The translations under genes were made by a program, and so were the position numbers. This document shows positions 1 to 7,600 of a stretch of DNA of 64,000 bases, one piece after another. Where the stretch lies: contig CAVQBN010000011.1 in assembly GCA_963710735.1 (NCBI GenBank), forward strand, positions 1 through 64,000, written 5' to 3'. Below the pieces are notes generated by a model that worked only from the letters and a program-made list of their open reading frames with translations, searched no databases and had not been told where the DNA came from. Numbering within the stretch: the stretch's first letter is position 1; each line of letters opens with the position of its first letter. This DNA is from FEN-1297 sp963710735. Its GTDB lineage: Bacteria; Bacteroidota; Ignavibacteria; Ignavibacteriales; Ignavibacteriaceae.

Positions 1-34
1 TTAGGCAGTTACCATAAATAGAAAGGGGCTTAAT

Positions 35-694
35 ATGAATTATAAATTTCAAAATCTAAAAATATTCAGAATAGCTTTTTATTTTCTTTTAGTAATTTTC
101 TATTCTTGTGAACAATTAAATACACCTTCAGAAGAACTTATTAGTGCGCCTTCTCGAATTCTGCCTGCTGCAGAGATTATGCAGGTTCAAGGAATTAATT
201 CAATTCATTTTATAAAATATGACTCTGTAATAGTGAATGGTAATTCTTATGATCATTTTGTCCCGAGCGTTGAATTTGACATTGAATCTGATAGAATAAA
301 AATGAATCAGTATTATTTGGGAACACCTGATTGGAATATAACGGTATATGATTTTAAAAAAGATTCTGTTTGGCATTATTATAGCGGACAATTAACATTT
401 TCTCAAATTCCTGATTTGAGATTCACAATAGATAGTTACGTACAATCCAATCTAGGAAGTTCTCTCAAAGGTCCAATAAATTTTTTAAGAACAGAATATG
501 TCGGTGATAAGTTATGCAATGTGTTCTCAGATTCTACTGGATATACCGAATGGGTTTGGATACAATATCGCCTTCCTATTCAATATAGAGTAGAATCTAA
601 CAATGATGTTCATCAGATTGGAGTTGTTCAAAAGAGAAATATCGAAATCAATCTTGAATTTTCAGATGTGTTGTTTGAACCACCAAATAATTAA
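35..694 (+). CDS. Cassette-borne putative lipoprotein, function unknown
   Basis: The 219-residue protein starts with a charged and hydrophobic signal (residues 1-24) ending in a relaxed lipobox, F-Y-S before Cys25, so it is probably exported and lipidated. The start at 35 is supported by an AGGGGC ribosome site six bases upstream. The mature part is rich in Asp, Tyr and Trp and looks like a soluble beta-rich domain; I recognise no family. It is the only gene of cassette 1, beginning about 34 bases after the crossover point and ending seven bases before the R'' box, a tight fit typical of cassette genes. Confidence 0.75.
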   Translation: MNYKFQNLKIFRIAFYFLLVIFYSCEQLNTPSEELISAPSRILPAAEIMQVQGINSIHFIKYDSVIVNGNSYDHFVPSVEFDIESDRIKMNQYYLGTPDWNITVYDFKKDSVWHYYSGQLTFSQIPDLRFTIDSYVQSNLGSSLKGPINFLRTEYVGDKLCNVFSDSTGYTEWVWIQYRLPIQYRVESNNDVHQIGVVQKRNIEINLEFSDVLFEPPNN

Positions 695-700
695 AAAACT

Positions 701-913
701 GCCTAACCAGCGCATCAACCCGACCGCATACTCGCACTCGGCATTTTTAAGATTTTCGGGTTGGTCGTTCCGTATCGGCAGTCTTGTGTAAACGTTATCT
801 TACAAAATTAATAAACTTGCCTCCGGTGCGTGTTGAGGAAGTTACGCACCTCCGGCTTAATCATTGGCATTTCGCTTTTAACTTAGCCGTTTGTTATGGG
901 CGGCGGGTTATGC
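701..913 (+). repeat. attC-like site 1 (diverged type)
   Basis: R'' box GCCTAAC at 701-707 and R' box GTTATGC at 907-913. The extended R'' (697-707) is the exact reverse complement of window bases 1-10, the start of the same cassette. The left arm shares its CCCGACCGC with the other six sites, but the rest differs. A perfect 7-bp hairpin, GGTGCGT (825-831) with ACGCACC (844-850), lies inside. A second GTTATGG at 893 is an alternative R' box, but 907 is favoured because the following bases match the R'' of cassette 2 over nine positions. Confidence 0.65.
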
Positions 914-936
914 GCAAAATAAAAATGGAGGTTATT

Positions 937-1467
937 ATGAAAATGATTCATATTACTTGTATGATATTATTTTCTATTATCTTCTATTCTTGTTCAGAAA
1001 ATAATATTACGGGAAGTTCACTTGAAAGTGGATTGAATTTTTACTTGTTAAAAGATACCCAAATTACAGCTAATCAAATTTATAACTCAAATATTTATGA
1101 TCTAAAATTATCTGAAAAGCCATTTCTCACCCATAAAGATTTAGCTTATTATAAATGGAGTGAACATTCTTTTGAGATTGATTCCAGCAAAGCTAAAATA
1201 ATACAGAAAATATGTGGAAATAATACTTCGGTTTTTGGAATACCATTCGTTGTAACAGTAGACCAAGAGAGAATATACTTAGGAGCTTTTTGGTTTTTAT
1301 TATCTTCCATTGCACCAGAAGTTCCTTACATTGATGCACCAGTTAATATCGAAAACAACTCATATATTATGGTAATAAATAAATCTTTGGATAGTACAAA
1401 AACGGATGCCAGAAATGATCAAAGAATATACAATACATTAAAGAAGTATGGGCTATTATTAGATTAA
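937..1467 (+). CDS. Cassette-borne putative lipoprotein, function unknown
   Basis: The frame is open from 784, but the start at 937 is chosen: it has GGAGG at 927-931 five bases before it, lies after the crossover at 907, and gives a clean signal peptide of 18 residues followed by Cys19 in the context F-Y-S-C, the same lipobox as the lipoprotein of cassette 1. The product is 176 residues. The mature part has no recognised domain. The two lipoproteins have little obvious similarity after the signal, so they are probably separate acquisitions rather than duplicates. Sole gene of cassette 2. Confidence 0.7.
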   Translation: MKMIHITCMILFSIIFYSCSENNITGSSLESGLNFYLLKDTQITANQIYNSNIYDLKLSEKPFLTHKDLAYYKWSEHSFEIDSSKAKIIQKICGNNTSVFGIPFVVTVDQERIYLGAFWFLLSSIAPEVPYIDAPVNIENNSYIMVINKSLDSTKTDARNDQRIYNTLKKYGLLLD

Positions 1468-1475
1468 AAAATTGC

Positions 1476-1680
1476 GCATAACCAAGCGTTTCTACCCGAT
1501 CGCGATTTCGCGTTCGGCATTACAAAAGTTTTCGGCAGTGTTATCCCGTTTCAGCAAATTTGTTTGAAGTTATCGGACCTTGCATTCACTTTTTAGATTA
1601 TCGGCAGTTCAATTCTAATCGGCGCACTTGTTTTGGGCGGCCGCATAGCGGTAAACTGGGTAAAACGCGCCGCGTTATGT
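1476..1680 (+). repeat. attC-like site 2
   Basis: R'' GCATAAC 1476-1482, R' GTTATGT 1674-1680, 205 bp. The arms GCGTTTCTACCC and GGGTAAAACGC pair with one extra base on the left arm. The nine bases GCGCATAAC (1474-1482) are the exact reverse complement of the cassette 2 opening at 907-915. Confidence 0.75.
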
Positions 1681-1885
1681 GCATAAGTAAATTTAAAGAA
1701 GTTCTTATGAATACAAATAAAAATTCCTATATCTGCAGTTTTTAATTAAAGAAAAGTTTCTTTTGCAACTGTATTTATTTATCTTCTTAACAAAGAATCA
1801 AAAAAAAATACAATACATTAACAATCAATCTAACCTGTATTTTAATTATAAATAGCGGATCTCAGAATTTATTTAGAAGACCAAA

Positions 1886-3010
1886 TTGATAAAAAATAAT
1901 ATTTTACCAAAAAGCAAATTCTGGAAATATATACCATTTAGAAGATATCTAATATTTGTCTCGGCCATATTCTTCTTATTTTCAGGGATTGGATTTATTA
2001 TCGATCTGATTTCAGGAGGTTCATATTCAGAACTGCTGCTTTTTATAAGTGTATTTTATTCGGGGATTGTTGCAGTATTCTACGTTTATAGTTTTACAAG
2101 AAATCTTAAATTTCTTCCTTTTACTATCCTATTTCAGTTTGTGGTTGGAAATAACATTTGGAATACGACTAACCAATTACTGCTTACCGAATTTCCCCAA
2201 AGAGCATTTTTTGATGCCATCGGAATTTCAGTTACAATGGTTCTGGGATATATACTGCTTATTATATTTATAAATAAGGAGGGAATAAAAAATTTACGGC
2301 TTCAGGCTGAAATGAACCTTGCGCAGGAGCTTCATTCGAACCTTGTTCCGAAAATTGAAATTGTTAATAACCATTTTGAAATATTTGGAATATCTAATCC
2401 TACTGATGAAGTCGGCGGCGATTTAATTGACTTTTTCGAAAATGAGACTGCACATACTTGCTATATTGCAGATGTATCGGGTCATGGAGTTGCGGCAGGT
2501 TCGATGATGGGGATGTTTAAGAGCACGATTCGAGTTCTATTAAGCAAAGATGAACCGCTTTGTTCAATTTTAACTGAAACCAGCAAGACGATTTATAATC
2601 TAAAAAAGAAAAACATGTTTCTTACGTGTGCATTTTTAAAATTTAATTCAAATTATACTGTAGAATATTCAACAGCAGGTCATCTTCCGATTTTAAAACT
2701 TGCAAATGATTCAAACAATTTTGATGAATTAATAATAAAGCACCTTCCAATTGCGGCGACAAAAGATTTTAATTACACAACCAACAGCACGGTATGCAGC
2801 AAGAATGATTTATTTATATTACTGACTGATGGAATTACAGAGACGTCAAACAAAAAAGATGAACACTTTGGAATGGAAAAAGTAAAACAGATTGTTCTTA
2901 ACAACAGACATGATGAATTGTCCCATATTTATGAAAAAATAAATAATAAGTTAGCTTCATATGGTAAACAAAAAGATGATCAGACAATTTTATTAGTCAG
3001 ATGTTTATAA
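1886..3010 (+). CDS. Membrane-bound SpoIIE/RsbU-type PP2C serine phosphatase
   Basis: A 374-residue protein with about four hydrophobic segments (near residues 20-45, 50-70, 75-97 and 108-130) followed by a cytoplasmic SpoIIE-type PP2C domain from about 140 to the end. Metal-binding motifs are visible: D-E-V-G-G-D, then A-D-V-S-G-H-G, L-T-D-G-I-T-E and a final D-D-Q. Members of this family dephosphorylate anti-sigma-factor antagonists in partner-switching pathways. The start is a TTG at 1886 with AGAAGA just upstream; no ATG fits. No anti-sigma partner lies beside it: it is alone in the largest cassette (1675-3364), so its target must be encoded elsewhere, or it acts on a host pathway. Confidence 0.85.
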   Translation: MIKNNILPKSKFWKYIPFRRYLIFVSAIFFLFSGIGFIIDLISGGSYSELLLFISVFYSGIVAVFYVYSFTRNLKFLPFTILFQFVVGNNIWNTTNQLLLTEFPQRAFFDAIGISVTMVLGYILLIIFINKEGIKNLRLQAEMNLAQELHSNLVPKIEIVNNHFEIFGISNPTDEVGGDLIDFFENETAHTCYIADVSGHGVAAGSMMGMFKSTIRVLLSKDEPLCSILTETSKTIYNLKKKNMFLTCAFLKFNSNYTVEYSTAGHLPILKLANDSNNFDELIIKHLPIAATKDFNYTTNSTVCSKNDLFILLTDGITETSNKKDEHFGMEKVKQIVLNNRHDELSHIYEKINNKLASYGKQKDDQTILLVRCL

Positions 3011-3165
3011 TTTTCATAAGTATTATTTTTAAACTAAAGTTATAAATTGAGTTTTGACATATTGACGAAGAGAATATCTAAAATATTGTATATACTAATC
3101 TTGAGATTCTTCTTGCAATACGGGATAGGTTACTTCGTTCAGAATGTCTATTAATATAAAAATGC

Positions 3166-3370
3166 ACATAACCATGGGTTTCTACCCGACCGCGCCATCG
3201 CGTTCGGCATTTCAAAAGTCTTCGGCGATATTGCTACGTTTCGGCGAAGTTGTTCAAAGTTATCGGACATAGCAATCACTTTTCAGATTATTGGCAGATC
3301 AGTTCTAATTGGCTCTGCTGTTTTGGGCGGCCGCATAGCGATAAACTGGGTAAAACGCGCCGCGTTAGGT
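3166..3370 (+). repeat. attC-like site 3
   Basis: R'' ACATAAC 3166-3172, R' GTTAGGT 3364-3370, 205 bp. The eleven bases 3162-3172 are the exact reverse complement of the cassette 3 opening at 1674-1684. Inside, TTGCTA and TAGCAA form an inverted repeat that several sister sites keep only in part. Confidence 0.75.
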
Positions 3371-3422
3371 ATAATATCAGTATGGATAAAGAGGCTACTG
3401 ATTATGATAAAGGATCAATAAT

Positions 3423-3860
3423 TTGAATACCATATCATTGATCAAATCTAAGTTAATTGCTCCTTGCGGAATGAACTGCGCAGTTTGTATGGGTCGTCTT
3501 CTTCGAGATAAAAATAAATGTCCCGGATGCCGTGAGAATAATATTAACAAATCAAGGAATTGTGTTAAATGTGTAATTGTAAATTGTGGTAATCTAAAGA
3601 AGATTGGTTCTAAGTATTGCTCTGAAGAATGTAATTATTTCCCATGCAAGAGACTAATTGATTTGGATAAAAGATATCGTACGAAATATAACATGAGTAT
3701 GCTAGAGAATTTGAAAAATATAAAAGAATTAGGAATTAGAAGATTCGTTAAAAATGAAAAAGATAGATGGTCATGTCGTGAGTGCGGTGGAATAATATGT
3801 GTCCACAGAGGATATTGCATCGAATGCGGGCAGAGAAAAGCAATTCAACATATCTATTAA
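3423..3860 (+). CDS. DUF3795-like cysteine-rich protein
   Basis: A 145-residue protein that opens with A-P-C-G-M-N-C-x2-C and has further Cys pairs (CPGC, CVKC, CSEEC, CRECGG, CIECG), so it probably binds several zinc ions or a metal cluster. The opening motif and spacing resemble DUF3795, a family of unknown function common in anaerobes. The start is TTG at 3423 with AAAGGATC upstream; no ATG lies in a suitable place. Single gene of cassette 4. About 180 bases between its stop and attC 4 hold no visible gene. Confidence 0.7.
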   Translation: MNTISLIKSKLIAPCGMNCAVCMGRLLRDKNKCPGCRENNINKSRNCVKCVIVNCGNLKKIGSKYCSEECNYFPCKRLIDLDKRYRTKYNMSMLENLKNIKELGIRRFVKNEKDRWSCRECGGIICVHRGYCIECGQRKAIQHIY

Positions 3861-4038
3861 ACAGATTTGGATGTTTATAATTTCAGTGACTCAGAATCGA
3901 AGTGATAAGCTAATTCAGTTATTTCTAATCAAATCGTATATATGTAGAAGCAAAAAATTAGTTATCTCCTAATTGCAATTATGGATCGATTGATATCGAA
4001 ATAATATTATTTAATCCTAATTTAATCCTAATAATTAT

Positions 4039-4241
4039 GCCTAACCATGCGTTTGTACCCGACCGCCTTTTCGGTACGGCTAATTTTGGATTTACAAGTT
4101 TTACAAAATCGTTTGGCATTTTATATAACAGTAACTTTCTAAGAAACTAAATTAAAAATTAGCGGCAGAGAAGTGCTAACAAATCCGTTCGTTCTGGGCG
4201 GCCGCATAGCGGTAAACTGGGTAAAACGCGCCGCGTTATAT
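4039..4241 (+). repeat. attC-like site 4
   Basis: R'' GCCTAAC 4039-4045, R' GTTATAT 4235-4241, 203 bp. The bases 4034-4045 match the reverse complement of the cassette 4 opening at 3364 with one mismatch. The left arm has CCTTTTCGGTACGG where the others have CGCG-type sequence, so the central part is the most diverged of the six. Confidence 0.7.
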
Positions 4242-4281
4242 ACGTCAATGAAAAGCAAGAATATTAAAAACAAAGAATGAT

Positions 4282-4909
4282 TTATTCAGATTTTACTAAG
4301 CCATTTAATATTATTTTATAAAGAGTATCATCATTACTTACCATGCAATCAATTGACGCTTGGATAAATTTATTATCACCATTTTCTATTTTAAGAGCAT
4401 CTTCATAATTAATATACTCGTAGCCGTTATATGTAGTAATCATATCGAAGAAAAGACGAATAACTCGGCCATTTAATTCATAAAATGGATGTAACGCAAT
4501 TAACTCACACATATAATACGCAATTTTCTTAGCAAATAGATTTTTAGGTTTATTAGAATAGTCTTTTAAATAATTATCATGTCCAAGCTTATTGAATATT
4601 GCTTTTGATGTTTGAGTAAGAAAACGAACCTGGCAAAATGTTGAATATCCTTTGGAAATATTACTCTCTCTATATTTGCCAGCAAAATTATAAAGTTTAT
4701 CAAATGTTTTTTTGTGAAGTCCTCTCAAATAAACTTCATCGAAGATTGTCTCTTCTGCTAAATGAGTATGAAAATATTTGTATCCTTTTAGTAAAAGCTC
4801 GCGCTCCTTTTCTTCTAAAATATTAAGGTCATGAATATCGAGTTTATTAATAGGTATATTAGTATTTTCGTAATAAATATAACTTTTATCAAATGATATA
4901 TTTAGACAT
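4282..4909 (-). pseudogene. fic: Fic family toxin, frameshifted near its 5' end
   Basis: The longest frame from a usable start is 148 residues (TTG at 4728) and contains the Fic motif H-P-F-Y-E-L-N-G-R-V-I-R at residues 80-91, with Leu in place of the usual first Gly. Fic enzymes transfer AMP or another nucleotide moiety to target hydroxyls. The same frame continues upstream without a stop to 4908 and encodes typical Fic N-terminal sequence (I-N-K-L-D-I near its start), but it has no start codon. The natural start, an ATG at 4909 overlapping the antitoxin stop as TAATG, is in a different frame and stops after six codons. One inserted base in 4885-4905 would restore a full protein of about 208 residues. 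It is either a real inactivation or a sequence error. Reverse orientation inside cassette 5. Confidence 0.75.
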
Positions 4910-5037
4910 TAATTTTTAACTTTGCTCTTATTACGATTGGAGGAGGGTTTTCTCTTTGGGATTTTGTGACCTTCAATTCGAGATGAGATTTCAACAGTTT
5001 TTAAAGCTTTACGTATAGAAAATTTGGGCTTATTCAT
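4909..5037 (-). CDS. Small class I Fic antitoxin (VbhA/FicA-like)
   Basis: A 42-residue basic peptide directly upstream of the fic gene on the same strand; its TAA shares bases with the fic ATG. Residues 18-23 are S-S-R-I-E-G, which fits the [S/T]xxxE[G/N] inhibitory motif whose Glu blocks the ATP site of class I Fic proteins. The Lys/Arg/Ser-rich tail after residue 25 has no known role. Motif plus position make the assignment good despite the small size. Confidence 0.75.
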   Translation of the reverse strand: MNKPKFSIRKALKTVEISSRIEGHKIPKRKPSSNRNKSKVKN

Positions 5038-5101
5038 AACTTGACTCAATTTTTGAAATAATATAATAAAAATATAGTACATAATAAATCAGTGAAAACG
5101 T

Positions 5102-5306
5102 GTATAACAATGCGTTTATACCCGACCGCAACATCGCACTCGGCATTTTAATGGTCTTTGGCAAATCTGCTCCGTTTTGGCGAACTTGTTCAAAGTTATC
5201 GGACATAGTAATCACTTCTCAGATTATTGGCAGATCAATTTTAATTGGCGCTGTTGTTTTGGGCGGCCGCATAGCGGTAAACTGGGTAAAACGCGCCGCG
5301 TTATAT
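5102..5306 (+). repeat. attC-like site 5
   Basis: R'' GTATAAC 5102-5108, R' GTTATAT 5300-5306, 205 bp. ACGTGTATAAC before and in the R'' box matches the reverse complement of the cassette 5 opening at 4235 with one mismatch. The left arm reads GCGTTTATACCC, with A as the extra base. Confidence 0.75.
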
Positions 5307-5381
5307 GGCTTGGAAGAAAAAAAGAGCATTGGAATAAAACTATTTAAAGACTATATTTAGTTCGCTAAATAAGAGGATATT

Positions 5382-5663
5382 ATGAAATTAAGTGAATCGG
5401 TAAAATCAATAAGCTATTTGAAAGCAAATGCGGCTCAATTAGTCGAGGATGCTAATAAAAACAGAAAGACTTATGTCATTACTCAAAACGGAGAAGCGAA
5501 AGTTGTTGTGCAAGATATAAAAGCTTACGAAGATACCCAGGAGACACTTGCCCTACTTAAAATTCTTTCTATGAGTAGCGGAAACAAAGAGAGTGGGAAA
5601 GCTAAAGGAATAAAAGAAACATTTGCTGAAATAAGAAAAGAATTGGGGATAAATAAAAAATAA
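5382..5663 (+). CDS. Phd/YefM-family antitoxin
   Basis: 93 residues. The N-terminal half (S-V-K-S-I-S-Y-L-K-A-N-A then V-I-T-Q-N-G-E-A-K-V-V-V) is the Phd/YefM DNA-binding fold, and the C-terminal helical tail, about residues 55-93, would wrap the toxin. AAGAGGATATT supplies a ribosome site. Its stop overlaps the toxin start by one base (TAATG), so the two are translationally coupled and it probably autoregulates the pair. First gene of cassette 6. Confidence 0.9.
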   Translation: MKLSESVKSISYLKANAAQLVEDANKNRKTYVITQNGEAKVVVQDIKAYEDTQETLALLKILSMSSGNKESGKAKGIKETFAEIRKELGINKK

Positions 5664-5986
5664 TGAGCTACAAATTATTAGTAGACCCTTTAGCTAAAGC
5701 AGATATAATAGAAATATATAATTATGTGGCTGAAAATGATTCAGCAGAAAATGCAAATAAATTATTATCTAACTTAGAAAAGACATACCATAAGTTAGAA
5801 AAATTGCCAACCAGAGGTAACATACCGCCTGAATTAAGAAATACCGGAATAAGAAGATACCGGGAAATTCACTACAAACCCTATCGGATAATTTACGAGA
5901 TAACTGATAATATCGTATATGTGCATTGCATATTAGATGGTAGAAGAAACATGCAAGAGTTACTTTCCAAAAGATTATTAAGATAA
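5663..5986 (+). CDS. RelE/ParE-family toxin
   Basis: 107 residues with the RelE/ParE fold: an N-terminal beta strand and helix (Y-K-L-L-V-D-P-L-A-K-A-D-I), a central G-I-R-R-Y-R and the strand pair H-Y-K-P-Y-R-I-I-Y-E followed by a final R-R-N-M-Q-E-L-L helix. Relatives cleave ribosome-bound mRNA (RelE) or poison gyrase (ParE); the sequence alone does not decide which. It is intact, unlike the other RelE-type toxin of the array, and is coupled to the Phd antitoxin. It ends six bases before the R'' box. Confidence 0.88.
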   Translation: MSYKLLVDPLAKADIIEIYNYVAENDSAENANKLLSNLEKTYHKLEKLPTRGNIPPELRNTGIRRYREIHYKPYRIIYEITDNIVYVHCILDGRRNMQELLSKRLLR

Positions 5987-5992
5987 GTAACC

Positions 5993-6197
5993 ACCTAACC
6001 ATGCGTTTGTACCCGACCGCGCCATCGCGTTCGGCATTTCAAAAGTCTTCGGCAATATTGCTACGTTTCGGCGAAGTTGTTCAAAGTTATCGGACATAGC
6101 AATCACTTTTCAGATTATTGGCAGTTCAATTCTAATTGGCGCTGCTGTTTTGGGCGGCCGCATAGCGGTAAACTGGGTAAAACGCACCGCGTTAGCT
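5993..6197 (+). repeat. attC-like site 6
   Basis: R'' ACCTAAC 5993-5999, R' GTTAGCT 6191-6197, 205 bp. Left arm GCGTTTGTACCC pairs with GGGTAAAACGC except for an extra G, in the place where attC sites carry an extrahelical base. An internal inverted repeat ATTGCTA/TAGCAAT is perfect here. Confidence 0.75.
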
Positions 6198-6250
6198 GGT
6201 TAAAATAGAAATAGCTTGCAATTTAAATAGTGGTATCATAAATTGATACT

Positions 6251-6523
6251 GTGAATAAATTAAATTCAAAACATAAAAAGATTTTAGAGGATATATTCAA
6301 AGAACCAATAAAATCAGACATCCTTTGGAAGGATATCGAAAATATATTGGCTGCATTGGGAGCGGAAATAAGTGAGGGAAGTGGATCGAGGATTAGGATA
6401 TATTTAAATGGAGTAAGGGCGGTATTCCACAGGCCGCATCCAAAGAAACAAACAGACAAAGGCGCTCTAAAATCAATGAGAAGGTTTTTAGTTGAAGCAG
6501 GAGTAAAAAATGTTAAAATATAA
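6251..6523 (+). CDS. hicA: HicA-family mRNA interferase toxin
   Basis: 90 residues with the HicA/YcfA double-stranded-RNA-binding-like fold: W-K-D-I-E-N-I-L-A-A-L-G-A (26-38), S-G-S-R-I-R-I (44-50) and F-H-R-P-H-P (59-64), the conserved block of the long HicA subfamily, then a terminal helix. The start is a GTG at 6251. HicA cleaves mRNA independently of the ribosome. The coding region overlaps hicB by 14 bases. First gene of cassette 7. Confidence 0.9.
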   Translation: MNKLNSKHKKILEDIFKEPIKSDILWKDIENILAALGAEISEGSGSRIRIYLNGVRAVFHRPHPKKQTDKGALKSMRRFLVEAGVKNVKI

Positions 6524-6830
6524 AGGGTATAGTGGGAATGTTGAATATGATGATGAGGCTCAGATATTCCATGGTGAAGTTTTGGACACAAAAGATGTAA
6601 TCACATTTCAAGGGAAAAGTGTATCGGAAATAGAGAAGTCATTTAGAGAATCAATAGATGATTATCTTGAATTTTGTAAAGAAAGAGGAGAAGAACCAGA
6701 TAAACCATTCTCAGGGAAATTTGTGCTAAGAATTCCATCGGAATTACACCATAAAATATATCTAACCGCGAGAAGAAAAGGCAAAAGTATAAATAACTGG
6801 ATAATAGATCGGTTAAAAGAAACCATCTAA
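6510..6830 (+). CDS. hicB: HicB-family antitoxin
   Basis: 106 residues: a partial RNase-H-like N-terminal domain (Y-S-G-N-V-E-Y-D-D-E-A, then F-H-G-E-V) that neutralises HicA, and a C-terminal ribbon-helix-helix DNA-binding segment from about residue 72 (V-L-R-I-P-S-E-L-H). The stop codon TAA lies inside the R'' box of the following attC, so this gene ends exactly at the cassette edge. The order toxin first, antitoxin second is the usual hicAB order. Confidence 0.9.
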   Translation: MLKYKGYSGNVEYDDEAQIFHGEVLDTKDVITFQGKSVSEIEKSFRESIDDYLEFCKERGEEPDKPFSGKFVLRIPSELHHKIYLTARRKGKSINNWIIDRLKETI

Positions 6831-7029
6831 CCATGCGTTTGTACCCGACCGCGAATTCGCGTTCGGTATTTCAAAAATCTTCAGCAGAGTTGTCCCGTTT
6901 CGGCAAACTTGTTTAAAGTGACCGGACCTTGCAATCACTTTTCAAATTATCGGCAGATCAATTCTAACCGGCGTACTTGTTTGGGGCGGCCGCATAGCGG
7001 TAAACTGGGTAAAACGCGCTGTGTTATGC
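6825..7029 (+). repeat. attC-like site 7
   Basis: R'' ATCTAAC 6825-6831, R' GTTATGC 7023-7029, 205 bp. AACCATCTAAC (6821-6831) matches the reverse complement of the cassette 7 opening at 6191 with one mismatch. This is the last full site of the array. Confidence 0.75.
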
Positions 7030-7107
7030 TGCCAACCTAATATGTATTAGGCACTTGAATTTATGTCATTGCTTTTCTATAATTGAGCAAAGTTTTAGGA
7101 GGATTAA

Positions 7108-7311
7108 ATGGATTCGAAGAATATTATTCAAAATGCACTGAACTTAACTCCCGCTGAAAGACTACTTATAATAGAAGCACTTTCCAATAGTCTAAATGAA
7201 CCCGACAAAGAAATTGATAAATATTGGAAAGAAGAGGTTGAAAAAAGATATGAGGCCTTTATTAAAGGCAAACACAAAAGTATACCTTATGATGAGATTC
7301 TAAAGAAATGA
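7108..7311 (+). CDS. Addiction-module antitoxin component (CHP02574-like)
   Basis: 67 residues, fully helical and acidic, with L-T-P-A-E-R-L-L-I-I-E-A-L near the N-terminus, the usual opening of the small antitoxins paired with RelE-type toxins. A TTAGGAGG ribosome site precedes the ATG. Its TGA overlaps the following toxin ATG (ATGA). First gene of the last cassette. Confidence 0.85.
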   Translation: MDSKNIIQNALNLTPAERLLIIEALSNSLNEPDKEIDKYWKEEVEKRYEAFIKGKHKSIPYDEILKK

Positions 7312-7594
7312 ACGTAGAATTTTATGAACCAGCGTTTATAGAATATCGCGAGGCAATAGATTTTTATAACTTACAGAGCGATAGACTTGGCGACAAATTT
7401 ATAATTGAAATAGATAAAACTTTAACGATAATAAAAAATTACCCAGACAGTTTTCCCAAGTATACAAGCCAACCAGAAAAGCCGTAATAAATGTTTTTCC
7501 CTATAACATAGTTTACACAATACATAATAATTTTATTGAAATACTTTCCATTGCACACCAACATAGAAAACCAGACTATTGGGTGGACAGATAA
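7308..7594 (+). pseudogene. RelE/ParE toxin with a single-base frameshift
   Basis: The first 56 codons from the ATG at 7308 read as a RelE/ParE toxin (F-Y-E-P-A-F-I-E-Y-R-E-A, later Y-P-D-S-F-P-K-Y-T-S) and stop at a TAA at 7484. The next frame continues without a gap as R-K-A-V-I-N-V-F-P-Y-N-I-V-Y and ends R-K-P-D-Y-W-V-D-R at 7594, the normal C-terminus of the family. One missing A in the CAACC run near 7470 explains the break. The toxin is therefore inactive as sequenced, while its antitoxin is intact. A homopolymer sequencing error is equally possible. Confidence 0.8.
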
Positions 7595-7600
7595 TAATAA

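Noticed and set aside
5100..5360. 86-codon open frame across attC-like site 5, and similar frames in the other sites (603-791, 1560-1745)
   Set aside because: They lie within the repeated recombination site, share no protein family and recur because the DNA itself is repeated.
1..7029. Reading the ~205-bp repeats as MITEs or IS remnants
   Set aside because: There are no terminal target-site duplications, and borders fit the G^TT cassette rule with cognate pairing of opening and R'' sequences.
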